Assembly: GCF_000812865.1 (NCBI RefSeq)
Contig: NZ_JSYL01000006.1
Coordinates: 59,707 to 123,706 of the forward strand
Reading direction: 5' to 3'
DNA from: Kaistella jeonii
Lineage (GTDB): Bacteria > Bacteroidota > Bacteroidia > Flavobacteriales > Weeksellaceae
Length of the DNA: 64,000 nucleotides
The translations under genes were made by a program, and so were the position numbers. The notes under the pieces are model-generated. The model saw only the letters and a list, made by a program, of their open reading frames with translations, did not search any database and was not told the origin of the DNA. Below, piece by piece: positions 44,519-52,947 of the stretch; position 1 is the stretch's first letter, and each line of letters starts with the position of its first letter.

Positions 44519-45484
44519 ATGGAATCCTACACGGAAAAAATTCTTATCACCGGTGCGCTTGGACAAATCGGTACTGAACTTACAAACAGACTGGTTGAAA
44601 TTCATGGCGCTGAAAATGTAGTGGCTTCCGGATTGGACCGATGGGATAAAAACCTTACTTCCGCAGGGTTTTATGAGAGAATGGATGTGACGAATACCCA
44701 ACTGGTGCGTCAGGTAATTAAAGATTATGAAATCACGACGGTTTATCATTTGGCTTCATTACTTTCCGGGACTTCGGAAAAACAACCGCTTTTTGCGTGG
44801 AAATTGAATCTGGAACCTTTGCTGAATTTCTGTGAACTGGCGAAAGAAGGTTTGCTAAAAAAGATATTCTGGCCAAGTTCAATCGCTGTTTTTGGGAAAG
44901 GAATTCCAAAGGAAAATGTAGGTCAGGATGTAGTTTTGAATCCAACAACTGTTTATGGAATTTCTAAAATGGCGGGTGAAAAATGGTGCGAATATTATTT
45001 TGATAAATTTGGAGTTGATGTAAGAAGTATTCGATATCCTGGATTAATTTCATGGAAAACTCCTGCAGGTGGTGGAACTACAGATTATGCGGTAGAAATT
45101 TTTTATGAAGCCGTAGAAGAAGGAAAATACACGAGTTATATTTCAGAAAACACAGCGATGCCGATGCTGTATATGGAAGATGCAATCAATGCAACTTTGA
45201 AATTAATGGAAGCTCCGAAAGAAAAATTAACAATCCATACTTCTTATAATTTGGGTGGATTATCTTTTACTCCAAAACAATTAGGGGAAGAAATCAAGAA
45301 GGAAATCCCAGAATTTACGATGGATTATACCACGGATTTCCGACAGGCGATCGCTGATTCCTGGCCAGCTTCGATTGACGATTCTATTGCAAAAAAAGAT
45401 TGGGGCTTAACGTATGATTTCGATATTTCGGAAATGACAAAAGATATGCTGAAGAATTTGAAGGTAAAATTAAGTAAAAAATAA
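44519..45484 (+). CDS. tdh: L-threonine 3-dehydrogenase, SDR/GalE-like type
   Basis: This 321-residue extended SDR has the nucleotide loop TGALGQIG, catalytic SSIAVFG and TVYGISK with the YxxxK pair, and RYPGLISWKT-PAGGGTTDYAV, a segment I recognise from the epimerase-like L-threonine dehydrogenases of Flavobacterium. It would oxidise threonine to 2-amino-3-oxobutyrate. The start MESYTEKILIT at 44519 is the usual one; the open frame to 44312 runs through the type A repeat and is not coding. The deacetylase-like gene follows after 5 nt. Confidence 0.88.
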   Translation: MESYTEKILITGALGQIGTELTNRLVEIHGAENVVASGLDRWDKNLTSAGFYERMDVTNTQLVRQVIKDYEITTVYHLASLLSGTSEKQPLFAWKLNLEPLLNFCELAKEGLLKKIFWPSSIAVFGKGIPKENVGQDVVLNPTTVYGISKMAGEKWCEYYFDKFGVDVRSIRYPGLISWKTPAGGGTTDYAVEIFYEAVEEGKYTSYISENTAMPMLYMEDAINATLKLMEAPKEKLTIHTSYNLGGLSFTPKQLGEEIKKEIPEFTMDYTTDFRQAIADSWPASIDDSIAKKDWGLTYDFDISEMTKDMLKNLKVKLSKK

Positions 45485-45489
45485 TTTTA

Positions 45490-46242
45490 ATGATTCTACT
45501 CACTTTCAACATTACTAATAACAGAAGTGATTTTGAGAAGAATTACGATCTTACCGATGAAGAAATTCTAAAAATCACAGAACAAAACACGTCTTCGATT
45601 CTGCGGACTTTAGAAAATAACAATGTTCTTGCTACTTTTTTTGTAGAAGTTTCTATAGTTGAAAAACTAAAACCTTTAATAAAAAAAATAATTGGCAAAG
45701 GTCATGAAATTGCTTTCTACAATGAAAATTCCTCTTTGTTGGAAATAGAAACTGCAAAGGGCAGTATTGAGGAAAATATAAATAAGATTATCCGTGGAAT
45801 CAGACAGAAGGAAGTTTCACTTTCTATAGAAGAACTTAAAAAACTGGAATTCACTTACATTTCGAATATTGAAAATGCTGATATCCTTTTTCCTTTCAAA
45901 AGACTAAAACGGAGCACCCAAATTTTGCAGAAAAGTGGATTGAGTATTATTCCTGAAAGCATTTCTCCCTACTCTCAAATCCCTTACAACGATTTTGTTT
46001 TTCAAGCTTTACCTCTTCAATATTACAAAAGTATGGTTCTGGAAACCATGAAAAATGATGATTTTGTATTGGTGTATATTAATTCTTGGCAATTCACCAA
46101 TTTTGGAAAGTTCCACTTTAAAATTCCGTTTTACAGAAAATATAATTCCGGACGAAAAATGGATGATAAACTGGAAAATTTTCTGCGATGGATTAATGAT
46201 GAAAATTTAGCTTTTTCCCGAATGAAAGATTTTATATTTTAG
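45490..46242 (+). CDS. polysaccharide deacetylase-like protein, probably inactive
   Basis: The 250-residue protein matches the NodB/DUF3473 family in outline: an N-terminal strand LLTFNIT, ATFFVEVSIVEKLKPLIKKI, GKGHEIAFYN, and the C-terminal HFKIPFYRKYNSGRKMDDKLENFLRW. In active members the GHEI motif is followed by a metal-binding His pattern (HxxxH), which is absent here, and the early catalytic Asp is Asn (FNIT). Loss of the metal site suggests a non-enzymatic role. It follows tdh after 5 nt; functional linkage is unclear. Confidence 0.72.
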   Translation: MILLTFNITNNRSDFEKNYDLTDEEILKITEQNTSSILRTLENNNVLATFFVEVSIVEKLKPLIKKIIGKGHEIAFYNENSSLLEIETAKGSIEENINKIIRGIRQKEVSLSIEELKKLEFTYISNIENADILFPFKRLKRSTQILQKSGLSIIPESISPYSQIPYNDFVFQALPLQYYKSMVLETMKNDDFVLVYINSWQFTNFGKFHFKIPFYRKYNSGRKMDDKLENFLRWINDENLAFSRMKDFIF

Positions 46243-46243
46243 C

Positions 46244-46270
46244 TTTCTACAAGTAAAAAGTAGAATTTAT
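46244..46270 (+). terminator. short terminator after the deacetylase-like gene
   Basis: TTCTAC and GTAGAA close a 9-nt A-rich loop followed by TTTATTTTT. The stem is short, so strength is moderate. A further GCAATGAAA/TTTCATTGC inverted repeat lies at 46280-46334. Confidence 0.5.
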
Positions 46271-46393
46271 TTTTAATTCGCAATGAAAGTTGAATTGGGA
46301 AATTAAATAATAATAAAAATTCGCTTTTCATTGCCTAATACTTTTATTTTATTTAATTTTGAAAGAAGTTTAACAAAATAAAATTATTTTATT

Positions 46394-48280
46394 ATGAAAA
46401 AAATTCTACTTATTGCCTCCTTCTTGGCGATTCCTTTTTTGGGAAATTCTCAAATCTTCCAAGAAAATTTTGACGGTAACGGCCCGGGTTTCGCAGCTTG
46501 GACGCTTATTGATGTTGATGGACTTATGCATGATCCGGCTGTAGCAGATTTTGACGCAGGTGCGTGGATTCGAAAAAACAGAGGCGGACCAATTCCAAAT
46601 TACGGAGGTCCGGATAACGACTTTGCTGCAATGAGCTCTTCTTATTACAGTCCGGTCGGAACTTCTAACGATTGGCTTATCTCCCCGCAAATAACTTTAC
46701 CAGCGGCAAATGCTTTCCTACAGTGGGATTCTAAAGCCCAGGATCTTACCTTTAAAGATGGTTACAAAGTAATGTTATCTCCGAACGGTGGAAATACTGT
46801 TGCGGATTTTACGGTTCAGTTATTTACCATTCCTGCAGAAAATTCTGCTTGGACGACCAGAACTGTTAATCTTAATGCATATGTAGGAACTAATGTTCGT
46901 ATTGCATTTGTAAATAATTCTACTGATATGTTTGTATTGTTGGTCGATAATATTTCTGTAAATCTACAACCAACAGCTCCACCAAACTGCCCTGCTCTTG
47001 TAGCTCCGGTTAATGGTGCAACTGGTATTAATTATTATGCTCCAGTTGCTTTATCTTGGTCGGCTTCCACAGGAGCGTCAAGTTATGATGTTTATCTTGG
47101 AACAAGCCCAAATCCTACCACTCTATTAGGAAATGTTACTGGTACAAGTACTACTGCACCAGGACTTTTAGCAGGAACAACATACTATTGGAAAGTAATT
47201 GCTAAAAATACAGCAGGTGATTCAGTAGGATGTACGGAATTTTCTTTCCAAACTAATCAAGCTCCAACATCGCCACCGAACTGTCCAGTTATTGTGGCTC
47301 CGGCAAATGGTGCGACAAGCGTTGATTACACCGCTCCAATACCATTATCCTGGACTGCTTCAACAGGAGCGACAAGTTATGATGTTTATTTAGGAACCAA
47401 TGCCAATCCTACCACTTTATTAGGGAATGTAGTTGGAACGAGTACCACAGCACCAGGACTATTACCTTCAACAACTTACTACTGGAAAGTTCTTGGTAAA
47501 AACGAAGCAGGAGCTTCTGTAGGTTGCACTGTATATTCATTTACAACCGCTGCAAATCCTTTCGCACCATATTGCGGCCCGCTTGCATTCACTTTTAAAG
47601 AACCAATAACTCTGGTTAATTTTGCAGGAATTAATAATGTTTCAAGCCCCGCAACAGCAGGAGGAATTGGTCATGAGAATTTCATAACTATCGTTGGGAA
47701 TGTTAACCAAGGAGGTTCTTATCCTATTACATTAAAAGGAAATACTGATGGACCATACACGAACAGATTTGCAGTATTTATCGATTGGAATCAAAATGGA
47801 ATTCTTGATGATAACGGTGAAACTTATTTAATTACGCAAACTATTGTAAACTCCACAGGAGTAGATGCAGTACAAGCAGTTCAAACATTGGCAGTTCCAG
47901 CGGGTGCAACCTTAGGAAACACCAGAATGAGAGTTAAAAAGATTTTCGGCACAACAGATTATGCAAACCCATGTTTAGGTGGATCATTTGGACAAGCTGA
48001 AGATTACACGATCAACGTTGGAGCAGCTTTAGCAGTAAACGATATGGCTAAAAATGCGATTAGAGTTTATCCTAATCCAGTTGTAGATGTTTTAAATATT
48101 GAAGCACCATCAAACGTGAAATCAATATCTGTTTTTGACTTGTCAGGAAAAGCAGTTTCTACACAAGTGTTAAATGCTGCAAAATCTCAGGTTAATCTTT
48201 CTAAATTGGCACCGGGAGTTTACATGGTTAATGTTGTAATGGACAATGAAACCAAAACAGTAAAAATTATTAAAAAATAA
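46394..48280 (+). CDS. type IX-secreted multidomain protein (choice-of-anchor J, two FN3, GEVED)
   Basis: The 628-residue protein has a signal peptide (KKILLIASFLAIPFLGNSQ), a choice-of-anchor J (MAM-like jelly roll) domain at about 20-190, two near-identical fibronectin type III repeats at about 195-385 (each holding SWSASTG/SWTASTG, YDVYLGT, TTYYWKV), a GEVED domain (FAVFIDWNQNGILDDNGE, GQAEDYTI) and the C-terminal sorting domain from about 555 (YPNPVVDVLNIEAPS ... LAPGVYMVNVVMDN...KIIKK). It would be secreted by the Bacteroidota T9SS to the surface. Ligand is unknown; adhesion is a guess. Confidence 0.93.
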   Translation: MKKILLIASFLAIPFLGNSQIFQENFDGNGPGFAAWTLIDVDGLMHDPAVADFDAGAWIRKNRGGPIPNYGGPDNDFAAMSSSYYSPVGTSNDWLISPQITLPAANAFLQWDSKAQDLTFKDGYKVMLSPNGGNTVADFTVQLFTIPAENSAWTTRTVNLNAYVGTNVRIAFVNNSTDMFVLLVDNISVNLQPTAPPNCPALVAPVNGATGINYYAPVALSWSASTGASSYDVYLGTSPNPTTLLGNVTGTSTTAPGLLAGTTYYWKVIAKNTAGDSVGCTEFSFQTNQAPTSPPNCPVIVAPANGATSVDYTAPIPLSWTASTGATSYDVYLGTNANPTTLLGNVVGTSTTAPGLLPSTTYYWKVLGKNEAGASVGCTVYSFTTAANPFAPYCGPLAFTFKEPITLVNFAGINNVSSPATAGGIGHENFITIVGNVNQGGSYPITLKGNTDGPYTNRFAVFIDWNQNGILDDNGETYLITQTIVNSTGVDAVQAVQTLAVPAGATLGNTRMRVKKIFGTTDYANPCLGGSFGQAEDYTINVGAALAVNDMAKNAIRVYPNPVVDVLNIEAPSNVKSISVFDLSGKAVSTQVLNAAKSQVNLSKLAPGVYMVNVVMDNETKTVKIIKK

Positions 48281-48300
48281 ATTTTAACTAATAATAACTA

Positions 48301-48330
48301 AAGGTCTGTAGAAATACAGGCCTTTTTTAT
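48301..48330 (+). terminator. terminator after the T9SS protein gene
   Basis: AAGGTCTGTA pairs with TACAGGCCTT (one G-T) around a 5-nt loop, followed by a T run. Confidence 0.85.
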
Positions 48331-48346
48331 TTATTTGACTGAAACA

Positions 48347-48377
48347 TTGCGTCTTTGGGAAAAAATTTATATTTTTG
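48347..48377 (+). promoter_or_regulatory. promoter of the rpsF-rpsR-rplI genes
   Basis: TTG (48347-48349), 20 nt and TATTTTTG (48370-48377) fit the Bacteroidota promoter pattern, 33 nt upstream of the rpsF ATG. Confidence 0.55.
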
Positions 48378-48410
48378 CACCTTGAAATAATTAACAAATT
48401 AATTAACATT

Positions 48411-48752
48411 ATGAACAATTACGAAACTGTTTTCATTTTAACTCCCGTTCTATCTGATGCTCAGGTGGAGGAAGCAGTAAAAAAGTTTGAAGATTTGCTT
48501 AAAGCAAACAATTGCGAAATCGTTGCCAAAGAAAATTGGGGACTTAAGAAATTAGCTTATCCTATTCAATTAAAAAAGAATGGATTCTACACTTTGATCG
48601 AATTCAAAGGTGAAGGTACTGTAGTTGCAGATTTAGAAACTGCTTACAAACGTGACGAAAGAGTAATTCGTTACCTTACTACAAAACTTGATAAACATGC
48701 GATCGAGTATGCAGTTACAAGAAGAACGAAAGTAAAAACTGCGAAAGTTTAA
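48411..48752 (+). CDS. rpsF: 30S ribosomal protein S6
   Basis: S6 binds 16S rRNA with S18 in the small-subunit platform. The 113 residues have the typical [21 protein letters not shown] start, [20 protein letters not shown] and a basic C-terminal tail. ATG 48411 is the standard start; the open frame extends 12 codons upstream into the promoter area. Gene order rpsF-rpsR-rplI is the universal one. Confidence 0.98.
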   Translation: MNNYETVFILTPVLSDAQVEEAVKKFEDLLKANNCEIVAKENWGLKKLAYPIQLKKNGFYTLIEFKGEGTVVADLETAYKRDERVIRYLTTKLDKHAIEYAVTRRTKVKTAKV

Positions 48753-48779
48753 TTTTAACCCTCAAAAAAAAGAAAAGTT

Positions 48780-49082
48780 ATGGCAATAGATGATATGGCA
48801 AAACAAGCCTCTGCAGGAGGTGAATCTGAAGTTAGATTTTTAACTCCACTTGATATCAATACAAAAACTGATAAAAAATACTGTAGATTTAAAAAATACG
48901 GAATCAAACACGTAGATTATAAAGATGCAAACTTCCTTCTTCAGTTCGTAAATGAACAAGGTAAAATTTTACCAAGAAGATATACAGGAACATCTTTGAA
49001 ATACCAAAGAAAAGTTTCTTCAGCGATTAAAAGAGCAAGACATTTAGCAATGATGCCTTATGTTGCGGATCTTTTAAAATAA
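48780..49082 (+). CDS. rpsR: 30S ribosomal protein S18
   Basis: S18 pairs with S6 on the 30S platform. The 100-residue protein includes [40 protein letters not shown] and [20 protein letters not shown], the S18 core. It has about 20 extra acidic residues at the N-terminus ([17 protein letters not shown]), common in Bacteroidota. It lies 27 nt behind rpsF. Confidence 0.98.
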   Translation: MAIDDMAKQASAGGESEVRFLTPLDINTKTDKKYCRFKKYGIKHVDYKDANFLLQFVNEQGKILPRRYTGTSLKYQRKVSSAIKRARHLAMMPYVADLLK

Positions 49083-49101
49083 AAACTGCTCTTAGCAATA
49101 C

Positions 49102-49124
49102 GCTTTATGCAAAGTGCATAACGC
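49102..49124 (+). other. hairpin in the rpsR-rplI gap
   Basis: GCTTTATGCA and TGCATAACGC form a stem of 7 perfect plus 2 outer pairs around AAG, about 100 nt before rplI. There is no T run, so it is not a standard terminator; it may be a leader structure or a stability element. Confidence 0.45.
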
Positions 49125-49225
49125 CAAAAAAGTTGCTGAATAATAATTTAATTCTAACGATTTTTAGATAGAAGACAGAGGAATTTATTCTTCACTCTAT
49201 TTAAATTTAAAAACGGACAACAACA

Positions 49226-49747
49226 ATGCAAATCATATTAAAAACAGACGTAGAAAACTTAGGACTTGAGTTCGATACGGTAAATGTAAAAAACGGATAC
49301 GCGAGAAACTTCTTATTACCAAAGGGTTTAGGACTTCTTGCAACACCAAAAAACAAAGCGGCTTTAGAAGCAACTTTGGAAGCTAGAAAAGAAGAAGAAG
49401 CGAAATTGGTTGCTACGGCAAACTCTATCGTTGATCAATTGAAGAAAACAAACATTACTATTGCTACGAAAGTAGGTTCTGGCGATAAACTTTTCGGATC
49501 GATCAACAACGCAAATCTTTCTGAAGAACTTTCTAAAGCAGGTGTTCAGGTTGACAAAAAATACATCAAAATTCCTGGGAATACGATCAAGAGAACTGGT
49601 AAAGTAACTGCGATCATCAGACTTCACAGAAATGTAGAACATAATTTCGAATTCGATATTGTTTCTGATGCTCCACCAGTTGTAGCTGCTCCAAAAGCAA
49701 CTCCAGCTCCGAAAAAAGTAGAAGAAACTCCTGCTGAAGAAGCGTAA
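49226..49747 (+). CDS. rplI: 50S ribosomal protein L9
   Basis: L9 binds 23S rRNA near the L1 stalk. The 173 residues include the N-domain MQIILKTDVENLGLEFDTVNVKNGYARNFLLPKG-like beginning (residues 1-35), a connecting helix and the C-domain ending ...EFDIVSDAPPV. A further Pro/Ala/Lys/Glu-rich tail of about 20 residues (PAPKKVEETPAEEA) exceeds the roughly 149-residue norm, as in several Bacteroidota. It is the last gene of the ribosomal cluster. Confidence 0.97.
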   Translation: MQIILKTDVENLGLEFDTVNVKNGYARNFLLPKGLGLLATPKNKAALEATLEARKEEEAKLVATANSIVDQLKKTNITIATKVGSGDKLFGSINNANLSEELSKAGVQVDKKYIKIPGNTIKRTGKVTAIIRLHRNVEHNFEFDIVSDAPPVVAAPKATPAPKKVEETPAEEA

Positions 49748-49768
49748 GCAATTTGAAAATAAAAAAAT

Positions 49769-49799
49769 AATCCGGTAATTCATTTTATCGGATTTTTTT
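49769..49799 (+). terminator. terminator after rplI
   Basis: AATCCGGTAA pairs with TTATCGGATT (one G-T) around a 6-nt loop, followed by seven T. Confidence 0.85.
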
Positions 49800-49859
49800 G
49801 GCTCTAAATTCATAGCACAATAATTTTTTTTTAATTTATTAAAGTAATAATTTTGATTC

Positions 49860-51272
49860 ATGCTAAAAATCATAGTATACTTAAGGGAAAGAATCAAGCA
49901 ATCTTTCGACAATCTGCATAATGAAAGACTGAAAAATAACCTTTTACAGGCTATTCCATTTTGGGTTGGATCACTGATTACGGGAGTTTTCGCAGTGCTT
50001 TATGCAAAAGCTTTTGTTTGGGGAGAAACTTTGATGAATCTTATTTTCGATTGGCATGACTGGATGATTTTCATTATTGCTCCCGTCGGGTTTGTGCTTT
50101 CCTGGTGGCTCGTAAAAGAATTTGCACCGTACGCCAAAGGAAGCGGAATTCCCCAAGTAATGGCTGCAGTAGAACTGGCGAACCCAAAAGAACATACCAA
50201 GATTCGGAATTTATTAAGTTTAAAAATTATCGTTTTCAAAGTCTTATCGAGTCTGGCTTTAATCATTGGAGGTGGCGCAGTTGGACGAGAAGGTCCGACC
50301 ATTCAAATTGCCGGTTCAGTTTTTCGAAAGGTAAATGAATATCTTCCAGACTGGTGGCCAAAAATTTCTAAGAAAAATATGATTCTCACCGGTGCAGCGG
50401 CAGGACTTTCTGCAGCCTTCAATACTCCTTTGGGTGGAATTGTTTTTGCGGTGGAGGAACTTTCCAAAACGCATATCAACTATTTCAAAACAGCACTTTT
50501 CACGGCTGTTATTATTGCAGGTTTAACTTCGCAGACTTTAGCGGGTTCTTATCTTTATTTGGGTTATCCGAAAACTGCAGATGTCACTTTATCCATCATG
50601 TTTCCTGTGATTTTGGTCTCTATCATTGCAGGAATTTTTGCAAGTCAACTTTCTGTAATTATGCTAAAAATTAGCGCATGGAATAAGTCTTTAAAAAAAG
50701 ACAGAGAAAAAATATTGTTTCTTGTTGGTAGTGCATTACTTATTGCTTCTCTCGCATATTTTGTAAACCGTGAAATTTTGGGTTCGGGAAAAAGCATTAT
50801 GGTTAGAACTCTTTTTACTGATGATAAACATGAAGAATGGTACATTCCATTTTTCAGAATGATTGGTCCGGCTTTGTCCTTCACTTCTGGTGGTGCAGGC
50901 GGAATTTTCGCTCCCGCTCTTTCAGTTGGTGCGAGTATCGGTTCGGTTATTTCTGGTTGGATCCACTTAAGTCCGAACGAAACAAATGTCTTGATCTTAA
51001 CCGGAATGGTCGCATTTTTAACAGGAGTTACAAGAGCTCCATTTACTTCGGCAATTATTGTTTTGGAGATGACCGATCGTCATTCATTAATCTTTCATCT
51101 AATGCTTGCAGGAATGGTTTCTTCCCTGATCTCTTCGATGGTGAGCAAACGATCATTATATGATTATTTAAAGATTTCCTATTTAGAGGAGTTACGCACT
51201 GAAGAGGAAAATGCAGATGAAAAGAAAAAAGAAAAAGAAAATGAGGACGACGAAAATGAAAAGAACTTTTAA
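49860..51272 (+). CDS. ClC-family chloride channel/antiporter
   Basis: The 470-residue membrane protein has the ClC selectivity motifs GSGIPQ (94-99) and GREGP (142-146, gating E144), plus AAFNTPLGGIVFAVEEL, where the second Glu matches the proton-pathway glutamate of E. coli ClcA, and GGIFAPALSVGASIG. A Cl-/H+ antiporter is therefore more likely than a passive channel. The last 30 residues are highly charged (Glu/Lys). The -7-like box TAATTTTG at 49848-49855 is only 4 nt before the ATG, so either a leaderless start or a later start is possible. Confidence 0.92.
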   Translation: MLKIIVYLRERIKQSFDNLHNERLKNNLLQAIPFWVGSLITGVFAVLYAKAFVWGETLMNLIFDWHDWMIFIIAPVGFVLSWWLVKEFAPYAKGSGIPQVMAAVELANPKEHTKIRNLLSLKIIVFKVLSSLALIIGGGAVGREGPTIQIAGSVFRKVNEYLPDWWPKISKKNMILTGAAAGLSAAFNTPLGGIVFAVEELSKTHINYFKTALFTAVIIAGLTSQTLAGSYLYLGYPKTADVTLSIMFPVILVSIIAGIFASQLSVIMLKISAWNKSLKKDREKILFLVGSALLIASLAYFVNREILGSGKSIMVRTLFTDDKHEEWYIPFFRMIGPALSFTSGGAGGIFAPALSVGASIGSVISGWIHLSPNETNVLILTGMVAFLTGVTRAPFTSAIIVLEMTDRHSLIFHLMLAGMVSSLISSMVSKRSLYDYLKISYLEELRTEEENADEKKKEKENEDDENEKNF

Positions 51273-51276
51273 CATA

Positions 51277-51314
51277 AAAATCCCCTAGAAATTCAGTAAT
51301 GCCTAGGGGATTTT
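51277..51314. terminator. bidirectional terminator between clc and the GltB-like gene
   Basis: AAAATCCCCTAG and CTAGGGGATTTT form a perfect 12-bp stem around a 14-nt loop, with A and T tracts at the ends, between convergent genes. Confidence 0.9.
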
Positions 51315-51327
51315 ATTAGATCTAAAA

Positions 51328-52848
51328 TTAATATTTACCCGTATGTTCTTTTACATTTCCTAAAATATCTGGGAAATAAAGATCAGATAGATGTTCAAAT
51401 TCATCACCTCTCATAAACATGCTTGCATCAACTTCATCGTAAGAGCTTTTTCCGGCAGCACCGATCAACTCATTACAAGTATGAAGCGTATTTTTGTGAA
51501 AGTGATAAACTCTTTCACTTTTATCGGTCACGTCTAAACCTTTGATCAACATTTTATCCTGCGTTGCAACTCCAGTCGGACAATTGTTCGTATTACATCT
51601 TAAAGCCTGAATACAGCCCAATGCGAACATAAATCCTCTCGCATTATTGCACATATCTGCACCCATTGCGATGGCTCTTAAAATATCAAGAGACGTTAAG
51701 ACTTTTCCACTTGCAATAATTTTTACTTTATCGCGAACATTAAAGATATTTAAAGTTCTATTGACAAAAATCAAGGCAGGTTCCAAAGGCATTCCTACTC
51801 CATCAGAAAATTCCGGCGGTGCTGCTCCTGTTCCTCCTTCGGCCCCATCAATGGTAATGAAATCGGGATAAATTTTCATAACATTCATCTGTACACATAC
51901 CTCTTCAAACTCTCTCGTATCACCAATACATAATTTAAAACCAACGGGTTTTCCACCAGATAATTCACGTAGTTGCTGTACAAATCTCAATAATCCAGGA
52001 GCATCAGAAAAAGAAGAATGCGACGGTGGCGAAATAATTGTAATTCCGGGTTGAACATGTCTAATTTTAGCAATCTCAAGCGTATTTTTAGCACCTGGTA
52101 AAACTCCACCATGACCAGGTTTTGCACCTTGAGAGATTTTAATCTCAATCATTTTAACACTTGGAAGCGCAGCATTTTTCTTGAAAATTTCTGGAGAAAA
52201 TTTACCTTCCTCATCTCTACATCCAAAATATCCGGTTCCAATTTGCCAACACAGATCACCACCTTCTAAGTGATACGGAGAAATTCCCCCTTCACCGGTA
52301 TTGTGATAAAAATTTCCCTTTTTCGCCCCTTTGTTCAGAGACATTTGAGCGCGGTCACTCAAAGAACCAAAACTCATTGCAGAAATATTAAATAAAGAAG
52401 CGTGGTATTTTTGGGTACACTGTTCACCTCCTACCCAAACTCGCGGTAATTCTTCGTTCGGTGATTTTGCATAAATGGAATGTTTAATTCCTTCATATTT
52501 TCTTTGGTTCACTTCGAGTTGTGTACCAAATGGAACAGTATCACTGATATTTTTTGCGCGTCGGTAAACGGCAGACCGCTGATTTCTCGGAAAAGGTTTT
52601 CCATCAGTTTCTCTTTCAATAAAATATTGCTGCATCTCCGGCGAAATGCCTTCAAAAAAATATCGGAAATAACCAATTACAGGAAAGTTTCTGAGAATGG
52701 CGTGTTTAGATTGCGTTACATTATAAATTCCTAAAGCATAGATTGCGGTCAATAAAACTGGAATCCAATAGTGGGCTCTAATGAGCAGTGAAACCGCCCA
52801 AACCGCTACTAAAATTACAATACCCCAACGAATGAATTTGTCTCTCAT
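51328..52848 (-). CDS. FMN-binding glutamate synthase-like protein
   Basis: The 506-residue protein has two hydrophobic helices near the N-terminus (IRWGIVILVAVWAVSLLI and WIPVLLTAIYALG) and then the FMN domain of the glutamate synthase large subunit: SAMSFGSLSDRAQMSLNKGA-type start, PGHGGVLPG, TIDGAEGGTGAAPPEF, and the FeS-cysteine region LRCNTNNCPTGVAT. It lacks the amidotransferase domain. The partner and substrate are unknown. I chose ATG 52848: the longer frame to 52914 would start inside the GH3 terminator, and a -7 box lies between. Confidence 0.88.
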   Translation of the reverse strand: MRDKFIRWGIVILVAVWAVSLLIRAHYWIPVLLTAIYALGIYNVTQSKHAILRNFPVIGYFRYFFEGISPEMQQYFIERETDGKPFPRNQRSAVYRRAKNISDTVPFGTQLEVNQRKYEGIKHSIYAKSPNEELPRVWVGGEQCTQKYHASLFNISAMSFGSLSDRAQMSLNKGAKKGNFYHNTGEGGISPYHLEGGDLCWQIGTGYFGCRDEEGKFSPEIFKKNAALPSVKMIEIKISQGAKPGHGGVLPGAKNTLEIAKIRHVQPGITIISPPSHSSFSDAPGLLRFVQQLRELSGGKPVGFKLCIGDTREFEEVCVQMNVMKIYPDFITIDGAEGGTGAAPPEFSDGVGMPLEPALIFVNRTLNIFNVRDKVKIIASGKVLTSLDILRAIAMGADMCNNARGFMFALGCIQALRCNTNNCPTGVATQDKMLIKGLDVTDKSERVYHFHKNTLHTCNELIGAAGKSSYDEVDASMFMRGDEFEHLSDLYFPDILGNVKEHTGKY

Positions 52849-52872
52849 TACAAAATTTTTATAGATTTCGTC

Positions 52873-52880
52873 CAAATTTA
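52873..52880 (-). promoter_or_regulatory. -7 box of the GltB-like gene
   Basis: The minus strand reads TAAATTTG, 24 nt upstream of the ATG at 52848. It supports the shorter start; a -33 box is not clear. Confidence 0.5.
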
Positions 52881-52898
52881 GCAATAATAAACCAAGTA

Positions 52899-52930
52899 AA
52901 AAAACCGCTTTCAAATATTGAAAACGGCTT
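52899..52930 (-). terminator. terminator of the beta-1,2-glucan locus
   Basis: On the minus strand AAGCCGTTTTCAA pairs with TTGAAAGCGGTTT (two G-T) around TAT, followed by a T run. It lies 17 nt behind the GH3 stop. Confidence 0.85.
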
Positions 52931-52947
52931 TGATCAAGTTGTTACAT

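Noticed and set aside
46975..47560. CRISPR-like direct repeats
   Set aside because: The two copies are FN3-domain coding repeats about 298 nt long, not short repeats with spacers. No CRISPR array or cas gene is seen in the window.
52849..52914. 22-residue extension of the GltB-like protein
   Set aside because: The start would lie inside the terminator of the GH3 gene and upstream of the -7 box at 52873.
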